Part shown: one piece after another, positions 52,257 through 59,972 of the stretch | Numbering within the stretch: position 1 is the first letter of the stretch | Layout: each line of letters opens with the position of its first letter | NCBI GenBank assembly: GCA_947494675.1 | Contig: CANLVP010000003.1 | Location: 777,337-841,336, forward strand | DNA length: 64,000 nt | Origin: an uncultured Paracoccaceae bacterium | GTDB taxonomy: Bacteria > Pseudomonadota > Alphaproteobacteria > Rhodobacterales > Rhodobacteraceae | Reading direction: 5' to 3' | Position numbers and translations under genes: made by a program | Notes under the pieces: generated by a model | The model's input: only the letters and a program-made list of their open reading frames with translations | What the model was told of the DNA's origin: nothing | Databases searched by the model: none

Positions 52257-53138
52257 ATGATGAAATGGAACCTCTACTCGCGTGGCGACAAATTTTTCGC
52301 CATCGTTGTCTCCATCCTGATCGGGATGTTCACAGTCGCGACACTCTACCCGTTTATCTACATCGCGGCGGTGTCGTTCAGCTCAGGCTTTGCGGCTCAG
52401 GCGGGTAAGGTGGTGATCACCCCCATCGACGCCACGATGGAGGCCTACGGGTTTATCCTGAAGGACCCGCAGTTCTGGATCAGCTACCGCAACACATTCA
52501 TTTACACCATCGGCGGCACGATCATGTCGATGCTGTTCATCATCCCCGGTGCCTATGCCTTGTCGCGGCCACAGCTGAAGGGGCGGCGGTTCTTTAACCT
52601 CTTCATCGCCTTTACGATGTGGTTCAACGCGGGCCTGATCCCGTTCTTCCTGAACATGCGCGACCTCAACCTGTTGGACAGCATGTTCGGCATCATCCTC
52701 GCCTTTGCGGTCAACGCCTTTAACATCATCCTGCTGCGCAACTTCTTTGAGGCGATCCCGCAAAGCTTTGAAGAAGCGGCCCGCATGGATGGTGCCAACG
52801 ACTTTCAGGTGCTGTGGAAGGTCTTTGTGCCCCTGTCGAAACCGGCGATTGCCACGATCACGTTGTTCTGCATCGTCTCGCGTTGGAACGGCTTCTTCTG
52901 GGCCATGGTGCTGTTGCAGTCCGAGGAAAAGATTCCGCTGCAGGTCTTCCTGCGCCACACCATCGCGACGCTCAGCGACGACGACGAATTTGCCATCGTG
53001 CAAACCGCTGCTGGCTTTAGCGCGGAAACGGTCACAGCCGCGATCATCGTCTGTTCGATCGTGCCCGTACTGATCGTCTATCCGTTTATCCAGAAATACT
53101 TCGAGAAGGGCATCCTTCTTGGAGGTGTGAAAGAATGA
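52257..53138 (+). CDS. ABC permease, YtcP/AlgM2 type
   Basis: A 293-residue permease with six spans and the EAA loop EEAARMDGANDFQVLWKVFVPLSKP. The YtcP/AlgM2-type start YSRGDKFFAIVVSILIGMFTVATLYPFIYIAAVSFSS is recognisable in TLYPFIYIAAVS. With the AlgM1-type protein it makes the membrane channel. ATGATG 52257 follows GGGGGAACAG. Confidence 0.9.
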   Translation: MMKWNLYSRGDKFFAIVVSILIGMFTVATLYPFIYIAAVSFSSGFAAQAGKVVITPIDATMEAYGFILKDPQFWISYRNTFIYTIGGTIMSMLFIIPGAYALSRPQLKGRRFFNLFIAFTMWFNAGLIPFFLNMRDLNLLDSMFGIILAFAVNAFNIILLRNFFEAIPQSFEEAARMDGANDFQVLWKVFVPLSKPAIATITLFCIVSRWNGFFWAMVLLQSEEKIPLQVFLRHTIATLSDDDEFAIVQTAAGFSAETVTAAIIVCSIVPVLIVYPFIQKYFEKGILLGGVKE

Positions 53139-53165
53139 CAAGAAACGCAAATGGGAGGAAATCAA

Positions 53166-54725
53166 ATGCGTAAACTCAGCCTAACGGTGGCATTGCTAGC
53201 AGGCAGCGCCATCACAACACCCGCCTTCGCGGATGGACATCTTCGGATCGTCGATGAGCCGCTCGAGCTCACGATCCAGATGAACCACGCGCGCTATCCG
53301 ATCTACGAAGAAAGCTGGCCCGTTGAACAGGTCGCCCGTGAACTGACAGGTATCCACCTGCTCAACGACACGGTCGGCGCGAACATGCGGACTGACGAAA
53401 ACACAGGCCGCACCGAGGCGCTGAACCTGATGCTGGCCTCTGGCAGCATCCCTGACATTGTCGGGTCCAGCCGGATCAAAGACTTTGTGAACCAGTTCGG
53501 CCCAGAAGGCGCTTTTGTGCCCCTGAACGATCTGATCGAAGAGCACGCACCAAACATCGCGGCCTATTATGCAGAGCGTCCCGACATCGAAGCCGCCGTG
53601 AAGGCCGCTGACGGTCAGATGTACTACATTCCTTACCTGCCCGATGGTAAGTATGGTCGCGCCTATTGGGTCCGCACCGATTGGCTGGATGCCCTTGGTC
53701 TGGACATGCCAGAAACCGTTGACGAATACGAAGCGGTTCTGCGCGCCTTCAAGACCCAGGATCCAAACGGCAACGGCCTGAACGACGAAGTGCCGTTCTT
53801 TGCCCGCCAGTGGCCAGAGTTGATCCGTCTTGTGACGCTTTGGGACGGTCGTGCGCACGGATCTGACACCTACCACGATTTCCTTGTCGAAGACGGCCAG
53901 GTCAGCCACGGCTATGTGGGTGAAGGTTATCGTGACGGTATCTCGAACCTTGCACGTTGGTATGCTGACGGCCTGATCGATGCCGAGATTTTCACACGCG
54001 GTTCGTCTGCACGTGACTTCTTGCTGTCGGAAAACCTTGGTGGTTCGACCCATGACTGGTTCGCGTCAACAGGCGGCTACAACAGCCTGTCGTCCGAAAT
54101 CGAAGGGTTCGCGTTTGAGGCCATGCTGCCACCTGCGTCGCCTTCTGGTCGTCGCATCGAAGAGCACCGCCGCATTCTGGTAAAGCCTGATGGCTGGGCC
54201 ATTGGTCACACCAACGAGCATGTCGTTGAAACGATCAAGTACTTTGACTTCTGGTTCACCGAAGAAGGCCGCCGTCTGGCAAACTTTGGTGTCGAAGGCG
54301 AGCAGTACGAAATGGTCGACGGCAAGCCGAAGTTCACCGAGGAATTCCTGGCCGCTGGCCCGGTCAACCGGTCGCTTTATCAGGTTGGCTCGCAGCTTCA
54401 GGCGCGTGGTTACTTCCAGGACTATGACTACGAATGGCAGTGGACCAACGAATTCGCGCAAGCGGGTATCGAGCTTTATGAAACCGGCGACTACCTGATC
54501 CCCGACTTCCTTGGCGTCGCATTCAGCGCTGACGAGCAAAAGGTCTATGACCGGACCTGGGGTTCGATCCGCGACTATATGCTGGAGCGTCAGCAAAGCT
54601 GGATCCTCGGCAACGGCGATGTCATGGCCGACTGGGATGCATATCTCGCTCAGCTTGACGAGCTTGGCTGGCAGGAATTGATGGGCGTCATGCAATCTGC
54701 ATACGACCGTCAGTACGGCGGCTAA
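53166..54725 (+). CDS. large ABC substrate-binding protein, AlgQ/LplA type, with calcium loop
   Basis: Start at ATG 53166 after GGGAGGA; an earlier in-frame ATG at 53151 is less well placed. The 519-residue protein has a Sec signal ending TTPAFADGH. Its size and fold match the AlgQ1/AlgQ2 proteins that bind alginate oligosaccharides. The stretch DPNGNGLNDE at residues 199-208 aligns with the calcium-binding loop of AlgQ, which has acidic and amide residues at alternate positions. It is periplasmic, and hands oligomers to the two permeases. The following hairpin may raise its mRNA level. Confidence 0.9.
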   Translation: MRKLSLTVALLAGSAITTPAFADGHLRIVDEPLELTIQMNHARYPIYEESWPVEQVARELTGIHLLNDTVGANMRTDENTGRTEALNLMLASGSIPDIVGSSRIKDFVNQFGPEGAFVPLNDLIEEHAPNIAAYYAERPDIEAAVKAADGQMYYIPYLPDGKYGRAYWVRTDWLDALGLDMPETVDEYEAVLRAFKTQDPNGNGLNDEVPFFARQWPELIRLVTLWDGRAHGSDTYHDFLVEDGQVSHGYVGEGYRDGISNLARWYADGLIDAEIFTRGSSARDFLLSENLGGSTHDWFASTGGYNSLSSEIEGFAFEAMLPPASPSGRRIEEHRRILVKPDGWAIGHTNEHVVETIKYFDFWFTEEGRRLANFGVEGEQYEMVDGKPKFTEEFLAAGPVNRSLYQVGSQLQARGYFQDYDYEWQWTNEFAQAGIELYETGDYLIPDFLGVAFSADEQKVYDRTWGSIRDYMLERQQSWILGNGDVMADWDAYLAQLDELGWQELMGVMQSAYDRQYGG

Positions 54726-54739
54726 GTTTTCCTCCCGTG

Positions 54740-54765
54740 TGGGGGCGGCGTAAGTGTCGCCCCCA
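54740..54765 (+). terminator. hairpin after the AlgQ-like gene
   Basis: TGGGGGCG (54740-54747) and CGCCCCCA (54758-54765) form an 8-bp stem followed by a T-rich stretch ATTCTTTTCTC. It lies 15 bases beyond the stop and 36 before the lyase gene start. Probably a partial terminator or mRNA stabiliser separating transporter and catabolic genes. Confidence 0.6.
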
Positions 54766-54800
54766 TTCTTTTCTCTCAAATTACCTCTTGGAAATATCCG

Positions 54801-57116
54801 ATGTCGGCATCTGCCCTTCCACCGCTTGATGAACCCAATGCTGGCCGTTTGACCATTCAATATGGTCCAGACGCGCAGACCGATATCGTTGAAAACCCAC
54901 CTCGGTTCACATGGCTGCCGGTGATCGATGATGACGCCCGTTACGTGCTGCGTATCTCGTCTGATCCCGCCTTTCCAAAGGCCAAAACGCAGACCTATGT
55001 GGACCTGCCCCACAATTTCTTCACGCCCGACACGGTGCTGGCCCCCGGCGAATACCACTGGTCCTATGCAACTTGGGACGCAGGCGCGCCCTCCAGCAGT
55101 TGGAGCGTGGCGCGCAGCTTTACCGTGGCCGAGGGCCTTGCCGAAACGCCCCTGATTGGCCGCGCCGAGCGCTTCGCCAAGGCACCCGGCGATCACCCCC
55201 GCTTGTGGATGACTAATGACCGGCTGCCCGCGTTCCAAAAGGCGGTCAAAGCGGACCCCGACCATTGTTCCTGGTCCACCTTCTATGAAAAATCCGTCCT
55301 GCCTTGGATGGACAAAGAGGTCTACAAGGAACCCGCGGGCTACCCTGATCACAAACGTACAGCGCCTGTCTGGCGGCAGACCTATATCGACCTGCAAGAG
55401 GTTTGGTATGCGATCCGCCACCTTGCCATTGGCGGCAAGTTAACAGGCGACGCCGCCATGACCGCCCGCGCCAAGGAATGGCTGCTTGAAACCGCAAGCT
55501 GGGACCCGATGGGTGTGACCTCGCGGGCCTATACTGACGAATGGGCCTACCGCGTGTGTAACGCGCTCGCTTGGGGCTATGACTGGCTTTATGACGACCT
55601 CAGCGATGACGAACGCGCGACCGTCCGTGCGTCACTGCTCGAACGCACCCGTGACATCGCCGAACATGCGATCCTGAACGCCAAGATCCACCTGTTTCCC
55701 TATGACAGTCACGCCGTGCGCTCCGTGTCTTTGTGTATTGTCCCCGCCTGCATCGCGCTTTTGGGTGATGATGAGGGTGACGAGGCCCGCGATTGGCTGA
55801 ACTATTCCATCGAATTCCTGATGACCGTCTATTCGCCCTGGGGCGACAGCGACGGTGGTTGGGCCGAGGGGACGAACTACTGGATGATGGGCATCGCCTA
55901 TCTGATCGATTCCGCGAACCGGCTGAAATCCTACACGGGCATCGACATCTACCAGCGGCCGTTCCTGCAAAACACGGCCGACTTCCCGCTCTTTTGCAAA
56001 GCCCCCAACACCCGCCGCGCCACCTTTGGCGACGACAGTACCCAGGGCGAGCTGGTGGGCATCAAAACCGGCCTGAACATGCGCCAGTTTGGTGGTGTGA
56101 CCGGCAAGGGCGAATACCAATGGTATTGCGAAGAAAACCTGAAGCTGAACCCCGGCACCGAAGGCGCGTTCTACAATTGGGGCTGGTGGGACACCAACTT
56201 TGACGAGCTAGTGTTCCAGACCGACTTCCCCGCCGTCGCAGCGACCCCGCCCGAGGGTGGCCTGCGCCACTTCAAGGGCATCGGTTGGGTGGGCGTGCAA
56301 CACGCGATGGACGACCCCGACAACCACATCCAATTCGTGTTCAAATCCTCGCGCTTTGGCTCTGTCAGCCACAGCCACGGCGACCAAAACGCCTTTTGCA
56401 TGGCGGCCTACGGCGAGGATATGGCGATCCAGTCGGGCTACTATGTGGCTTTCAATTCCAGCATGCACCGTAACTGGCGGCGTCAGACCCGGTCAAAGAA
56501 CGCGATCCTGATCAACGGCAAGGGCCAATACGCCGAAAAGGACAAGGCCAAGGCCCTGTCCGCGACAGGCAAGATTTTGGCCGCCGAAGAACGCGACGAC
56601 CACATCTTTATCCACGGCGATGCGACGGCGGCCTATCAAAGCCTGTCGCCCGAAGTGACGCGTGCCGAGCGGGAGATTTATTTCGTGCGCAATTCCTACT
56701 TTGTCATCGTCGACAAAGTGGACGCCGATGAACCGGTCACGGTCGAATGGTTGCTGCACGCCAACAACCCCTACACCTTGGGCAAATCGTCGTTCCGCAA
56801 CACGCAGGAACGGTCCGGCTTTTATGGGCAGGTCGTCTGGTCCGAGGCGGGCAAACCGCAGATCACCCAAAAGACCGAATTCACCGATGTGGACCCCAAG
56901 GACCATGAAGGGCTGCACGTCAGCACCGTCCTGACCGCGCACTACCCGGCCGCGACGCGCCACCGGATCGCCACGCTTTTGGTGCCTTACAGGCTTGATG
57001 CGCCAAAGCGGATATTCAACTTCATGGACGATCAGGGTTACGACGCTGATCTCTATTTCACCGACCCTGACGAAAACACGTTCAAGGTCGTTATGAAGAA
57101 ACTCGCAAATACATAA
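54801..57116 (+). CDS. exotype oligoalginate lyase, polysaccharide lyase family 15
   Basis: A 771-residue lyase closely resembling, from memory, the Agrobacterium tumefaciens Atu3025 exo-alginate lyase. An N-terminal beta domain precedes an (alpha/alpha) toroid (YDSHAVRS with H304, GWAEGTNYWMMG with Y360) and a C-terminal beta-sheet domain (SVSHSHGDQNAF with H526, then YYVAFNSSMHRNWRRQTRS). These correspond to the catalytic His, Tyr and His of Atu3025. There is no signal peptide, so it acts in the cytoplasm on imported oligomers, releasing unsaturated monomers that give 4-deoxy-L-erythro-5-hexoseulose uronate (DEH). Confidence 0.92.
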   Translation: MSASALPPLDEPNAGRLTIQYGPDAQTDIVENPPRFTWLPVIDDDARYVLRISSDPAFPKAKTQTYVDLPHNFFTPDTVLAPGEYHWSYATWDAGAPSSSWSVARSFTVAEGLAETPLIGRAERFAKAPGDHPRLWMTNDRLPAFQKAVKADPDHCSWSTFYEKSVLPWMDKEVYKEPAGYPDHKRTAPVWRQTYIDLQEVWYAIRHLAIGGKLTGDAAMTARAKEWLLETASWDPMGVTSRAYTDEWAYRVCNALAWGYDWLYDDLSDDERATVRASLLERTRDIAEHAILNAKIHLFPYDSHAVRSVSLCIVPACIALLGDDEGDEARDWLNYSIEFLMTVYSPWGDSDGGWAEGTNYWMMGIAYLIDSANRLKSYTGIDIYQRPFLQNTADFPLFCKAPNTRRATFGDDSTQGELVGIKTGLNMRQFGGVTGKGEYQWYCEENLKLNPGTEGAFYNWGWWDTNFDELVFQTDFPAVAATPPEGGLRHFKGIGWVGVQHAMDDPDNHIQFVFKSSRFGSVSHSHGDQNAFCMAAYGEDMAIQSGYYVAFNSSMHRNWRRQTRSKNAILINGKGQYAEKDKAKALSATGKILAAEERDDHIFIHGDATAAYQSLSPEVTRAEREIYFVRNSYFVIVDKVDADEPVTVEWLLHANNPYTLGKSSFRNTQERSGFYGQVVWSEAGKPQITQKTEFTDVDPKDHEGLHVSTVLTAHYPAATRHRIATLLVPYRLDAPKRIFNFMDDQGYDADLYFTDPDENTFKVVMKKLANT

Positions 57117-57134
57117 GACAGGGAAAAGAGACAC

Positions 57135-57878
57135 ATGAAACTCGCAGGGAAGACTGCCATCATTACTGGTGGAGGCCGGGACATCGGCGCGGCTGTTGCC
57201 AAAAAATTGGCCGCCGAAGGGGCTAATGTGGCGATCAGCTACTTTGAAAGCTCAAAAGGCGCGGATGCGGTCGTGGCCGAGATTGAAGCGGCAGGCGGCA
57301 AGGCCGTCGCGCAGCAGGCTGATCTGAACACCCAAGCAGGCGTTGACGCGCTCGTTGGTGCCGCTGTTGATGCCTTTGGCGGCGTGGATATCCTCGTCAA
57401 CAACGCAGGCGGCCTGATCGCACGCCACAAGATTGCGGACATGACGCTGGAGCACTGGAACAACGTGATGACGTTGAACCTGACCAGCACTTTCATGATG
57501 ACCAAGGCCTGCCTGAACCATATGAAAAGCGGTGCAATCGTGAATATCGCCAGCCAAGCGGCACGTGACGGCGGTGGCCCCGGTGCGGTGGCCTATGCGA
57601 CGTCCAAGGGCGCTGTGATGACCATGACACGCGGTCTGGCCAAGGAACTCGGCCCCGATATCCGCGTCAACGCGCTGTGCCCTGGCATGATCGACACCGA
57701 TTTCCACAATATCCACACACCCGATGCAGGTCGTCGCGGTTTCGAGGCCAACGCGCCCTTGAAAAAGCAGGGCCATGTGGATGACGCGGCGAACCTCGTC
57801 TACTTCCTCGCTTGTGACGATAGCGGTTTCATCACCGGCACAAACATCGACATCAACGGCGGTATGCTGTTCTCATAA
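57135..57878 (+). CDS. SDR oxidoreductase, candidate DEH reductase
   Basis: A 247-residue classical SDR with TGGGRDIGAAV nucleotide binding, NNAGG, and the active-site YATSKGAV motif with tyrosine and lysine intact. It lies 18 bases after the PL15 lyase gene, the same order as Atu3025-Atu3026 in Agrobacterium, where the SDR reduces DEH to KDG. Identity as DEH reductase is inferred from this order; other sugar-keto acid substrates are possible. Confidence 0.8.
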   Translation: MKLAGKTAIITGGGRDIGAAVAKKLAAEGANVAISYFESSKGADAVVAEIEAAGGKAVAQQADLNTQAGVDALVGAAVDAFGGVDILVNNAGGLIARHKIADMTLEHWNNVMTLNLTSTFMMTKACLNHMKSGAIVNIASQAARDGGGPGAVAYATSKGAVMTMTRGLAKELGPDIRVNALCPGMIDTDFHNIHTPDAGRRGFEANAPLKKQGHVDDAANLVYFLACDDSGFITGTNIDINGGMLFS

Positions 57879-57890
57879 GGCACAGAAATC

Positions 57891-58202
57891 ATGTCAGAAT
57901 TTCCTGTTGTTTCGACGGGTGACAATGTCACCCGTCAAGTGCTCTCCGATCACCCTGACCTGATGGTCGTCGCCTTCCGCTTTGCGGCGGAAGGCGCGAT
58001 TGGGGCGCTTCATCATCATCAACACGTGCAATCGACCTTCGTCGAGAGCGGGCGCTTTCGCTTTACCCTTGGCGATGAAGAGCGCGAATTTGGGCCCGGC
58101 GACAGCTTTGTGATCCCATCCAATCAGACGCATGGCTGTGTCTGCCTTGAACCCGGCACGCTGGTGGATAACTTCACCCCGCGCCGCGACGATTTTTTGT
58201 AA
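57891..58202 (+). CDS. kdgF: cupin, KdgF-type unsaturated uronate opener
   Basis: A 103-residue cupin in the KdgF family, which catalyses ring opening of 4,5-unsaturated uronates to their linear keto form. Metal-binding residues are in HHHQHVQ at positions 41-47 and H81 in NQTHGCV; the C-terminal DNFTPRRDDFL contains the conserved D93/F95 pair seen in KdgF. It is cytoplasmic, located between the SDR and KdgK genes, exactly where the lyase product needs processing. Confidence 0.9.
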   Translation: MSEFPVVSTGDNVTRQVLSDHPDLMVVAFRFAAEGAIGALHHHQHVQSTFVESGRFRFTLGDEEREFGPGDSFVIPSNQTHGCVCLEPGTLVDNFTPRRDDFL

Positions 58203-58212
58203 GGTCCAACCG

Positions 58213-59121
58213 ATGCGCGTTCTTGCGATTGGCGAATGTATGGCGGAACTCGCCCCATCTAGCACAGCCGGTGACTTCCGGTTGGGCTTTGCGGGCGATA
58301 CGTTCAACACCGCGTGGTATTTGGCGCGTGTGGCCCCGGATGTTTCCGTGTCCTACCTGACCGTTGTGGGGCAAGACGCGATCTCAACCGATCTGACCCG
58401 CTTTATGGCCGACAGCCGCATCGACACCAGCGCGGTCCATGCCGACGCCGACAAGACCATCGGCCTTTACATGATTTCGCTCAACAATGGTGAGCGCAGC
58501 TTTTCCTATTGGCGCGGCCAATCTGCGGCCCGCACCTTGGCCGATGATCCCGCCAGGTTGGCCCAGGCGATGGCCAATGCCGATGTGATCTACTTTTCCG
58601 GCATCACCATCGCGATCCTAAGCGCTGAGGGTCGCGCAACGCTGATGTCGGCCCTCCGCGACGCCCGCGCACAAGGCAAGGCCATCGCCTTTGATCCCAA
58701 TCTGCGGCCCAAACTCTGGGCCTCTGCCGACGACATGCGCGCAGCCGTAATGGAAGCGGCCAGCGTCAGCGACATTGCCCTGCCCTCGTTCGAGGATGAA
58801 GCAAGCTGGTTTGACGACGCCTCCCCACAAGCCACAGCGCAACGCTATCTGGACGCAGGTGCCACCACCGTTGTCGTCAAGAACGGCGAGGCCGCTGTGC
58901 TATTTGCCGAAGGTGCCACCTTTGGTGAGGTTCCGGTCACCGCCCTTGACCGCGTCACGGACACGACCGCCGCAGGCGATAGCTTTAACGCGGGGCTTTT
59001 TGCGGGCCATGCTGCTGGCAAGTCGCTGCCCGAGGGCATCGCCTATGCCTGCGCGCTGTCGCGTGTGGTGGTCCAGCACAAGGGCGCTTTGGTCGACGCC
59101 GCCCTGCCCACCCTTTCCTAA
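58213..59121 (+). CDS. kdgK: 2-keto-3-deoxygluconate kinase
   Basis: Start at ATG 58213 (MRVLAIGECMAEL), ten bases after kdgF. The 302-residue PfkB-type kinase has the N-terminal GECMAELA motif and the ATP/phosphate signature DTTAAGDSFNAGLFAG with the catalytic aspartate. It phosphorylates KDG to KDPG, the meeting point of the alginate, ManD and KduI/KduD branches. No KDPG aldolase gene follows; the next gene is RraA-like. Confidence 0.93.
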   Translation: MRVLAIGECMAELAPSSTAGDFRLGFAGDTFNTAWYLARVAPDVSVSYLTVVGQDAISTDLTRFMADSRIDTSAVHADADKTIGLYMISLNNGERSFSYWRGQSAARTLADDPARLAQAMANADVIYFSGITIAILSAEGRATLMSALRDARAQGKAIAFDPNLRPKLWASADDMRAAVMEAASVSDIALPSFEDEASWFDDASPQATAQRYLDAGATTVVVKNGEAAVLFAEGATFGEVPVTALDRVTDTTAAGDSFNAGLFAGHAAGKSLPEGIAYACALSRVVVQHKGALVDAALPTLS

Positions 59122-59134
59122 AGTCAGGTCAAAC

Positions 59135-59878
59135 ATGCCCAATCCGCCCCTCGCCGAGACCATCGACCTTGCCGCAGATACGCTGGCCACGCTGCGGCAG
59201 GCCAGCACCGCCACGATTGCGACGCTGCTGTTCAAACGCGGCTACCAAAACGCCTATGTCCAAGGCGTGCTGCCGCTGGCTGCTGATGGCGCGACGATGG
59301 TCGGTCCGGCCTATACCTTGCGCTACATCCCCACGCGTCCCGACACCGACCCCCTTGATGCGTTCCGCGAACCCGACCACCCGCAGCGCGTCGCGGTTGA
59401 GGAATGTCCCGAAGGCGCGGTGCTGGTGATGGATTGCCGTCAGGATGCCTCTGCCGCCTCTGCCGGGTCCATCCTGCTGACCCGCTGCCAGATGCGCGGT
59501 GTGGCCGGTGTCGTCAGCGATGGCGGCGTCCGCGATGCGGCGGGTGCGGCAGCGCTCGACATGCCGGTCTTTGCCGCCAAGCCGTCAGCGCCCACCAATC
59601 TGACCAAACACCACGCCGTCGATATCGGCCTGCCCATCGCTTGCGGCGGCGTCGCCGTTTACCCCGGTGATATCCTTTTGGGGGATGCCGATGGCGTCAT
59701 GGTGATCCCGCGCCACCTTGCAGACGAGATCGCGGGCGAAACCGTCGAGATGGAATTGTTCGAGGCCTTCGTGCTGGAACAAGTCGAAAGCGGTGCGTCG
59801 ATCCGCGGCCTTTACCCGCCGACCGCGCCGAAAACGCTGGACGACTTCGCAGCTTGGAAGGCCAAGCGCGAGGCGTAG
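59135..59878 (+). CDS. RraA-like / HMG-aldolase-fold protein
   Basis: Start at ATG 59135; the frame opens earlier inside kdgK. The 247-residue protein belongs to the RraA-like/4-hydroxy-4-methyl-2-oxoglutarate aldolase family, class II pyruvate aldolases that do not use a Schiff base. The catalytic pair lies in VSDGGVRDAAG (R133, D134). The C-terminus has the DADGVMVIPRHLADEI segment common in the family. Next to KdgK it could cleave a keto-acid product to pyruvate; RNase E inhibition is the other known family role and is unlikely here. Confidence 0.8.
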   Translation: MPNPPLAETIDLAADTLATLRQASTATIATLLFKRGYQNAYVQGVLPLAADGATMVGPAYTLRYIPTRPDTDPLDAFREPDHPQRVAVEECPEGAVLVMDCRQDASAASAGSILLTRCQMRGVAGVVSDGGVRDAAGAAALDMPVFAAKPSAPTNLTKHHAVDIGLPIACGGVAVYPGDILLGDADGVMVIPRHLADEIAGETVEMELFEAFVLEQVESGASIRGLYPPTAPKTLDDFAAWKAKREA

Positions 59879-59948
59879 GTCGTCGTGTCATCGCCCTGAG
59901 TCAAAACAGACCACCACACCTTTCCCATCGTGACCGCACGTGGTTAAT

Positions 59949-59965
59949 CTCCTCGCGAAGAGGAG
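59949..59965 (+). promoter_or_regulatory. hairpin covering the ribosome site of the FAD-oxidase gene
   Basis: CTCCTC (59949-59954), loop GCGAA and GAGGAG (59960-59965) form a perfect 6-bp stem, seven with T59948-A59966. The 3' arm contains the Shine-Dalgarno AGGAG for ATG 59973. Folded RNA would hide the site, so translation of this gene could be sensitive to temperature or to an upstream ribosome. Confidence 0.55.
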
Positions 59966-59972
59966 ACGACAC

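Noticed and set aside
54066..55421. 451-codon open frame antisense to the AlgQ-like and lyase genes
   Set aside because: It crosses two well-supported genes and their intergenic hairpin; no motif supports it.
59135..59878. RNase E regulator RraA proper
   Set aside because: It is longer than RraA (about 160 residues) and lies in a sugar-acid operon with the aldolase-type RD pair, so an aldolase-like role is more probable.
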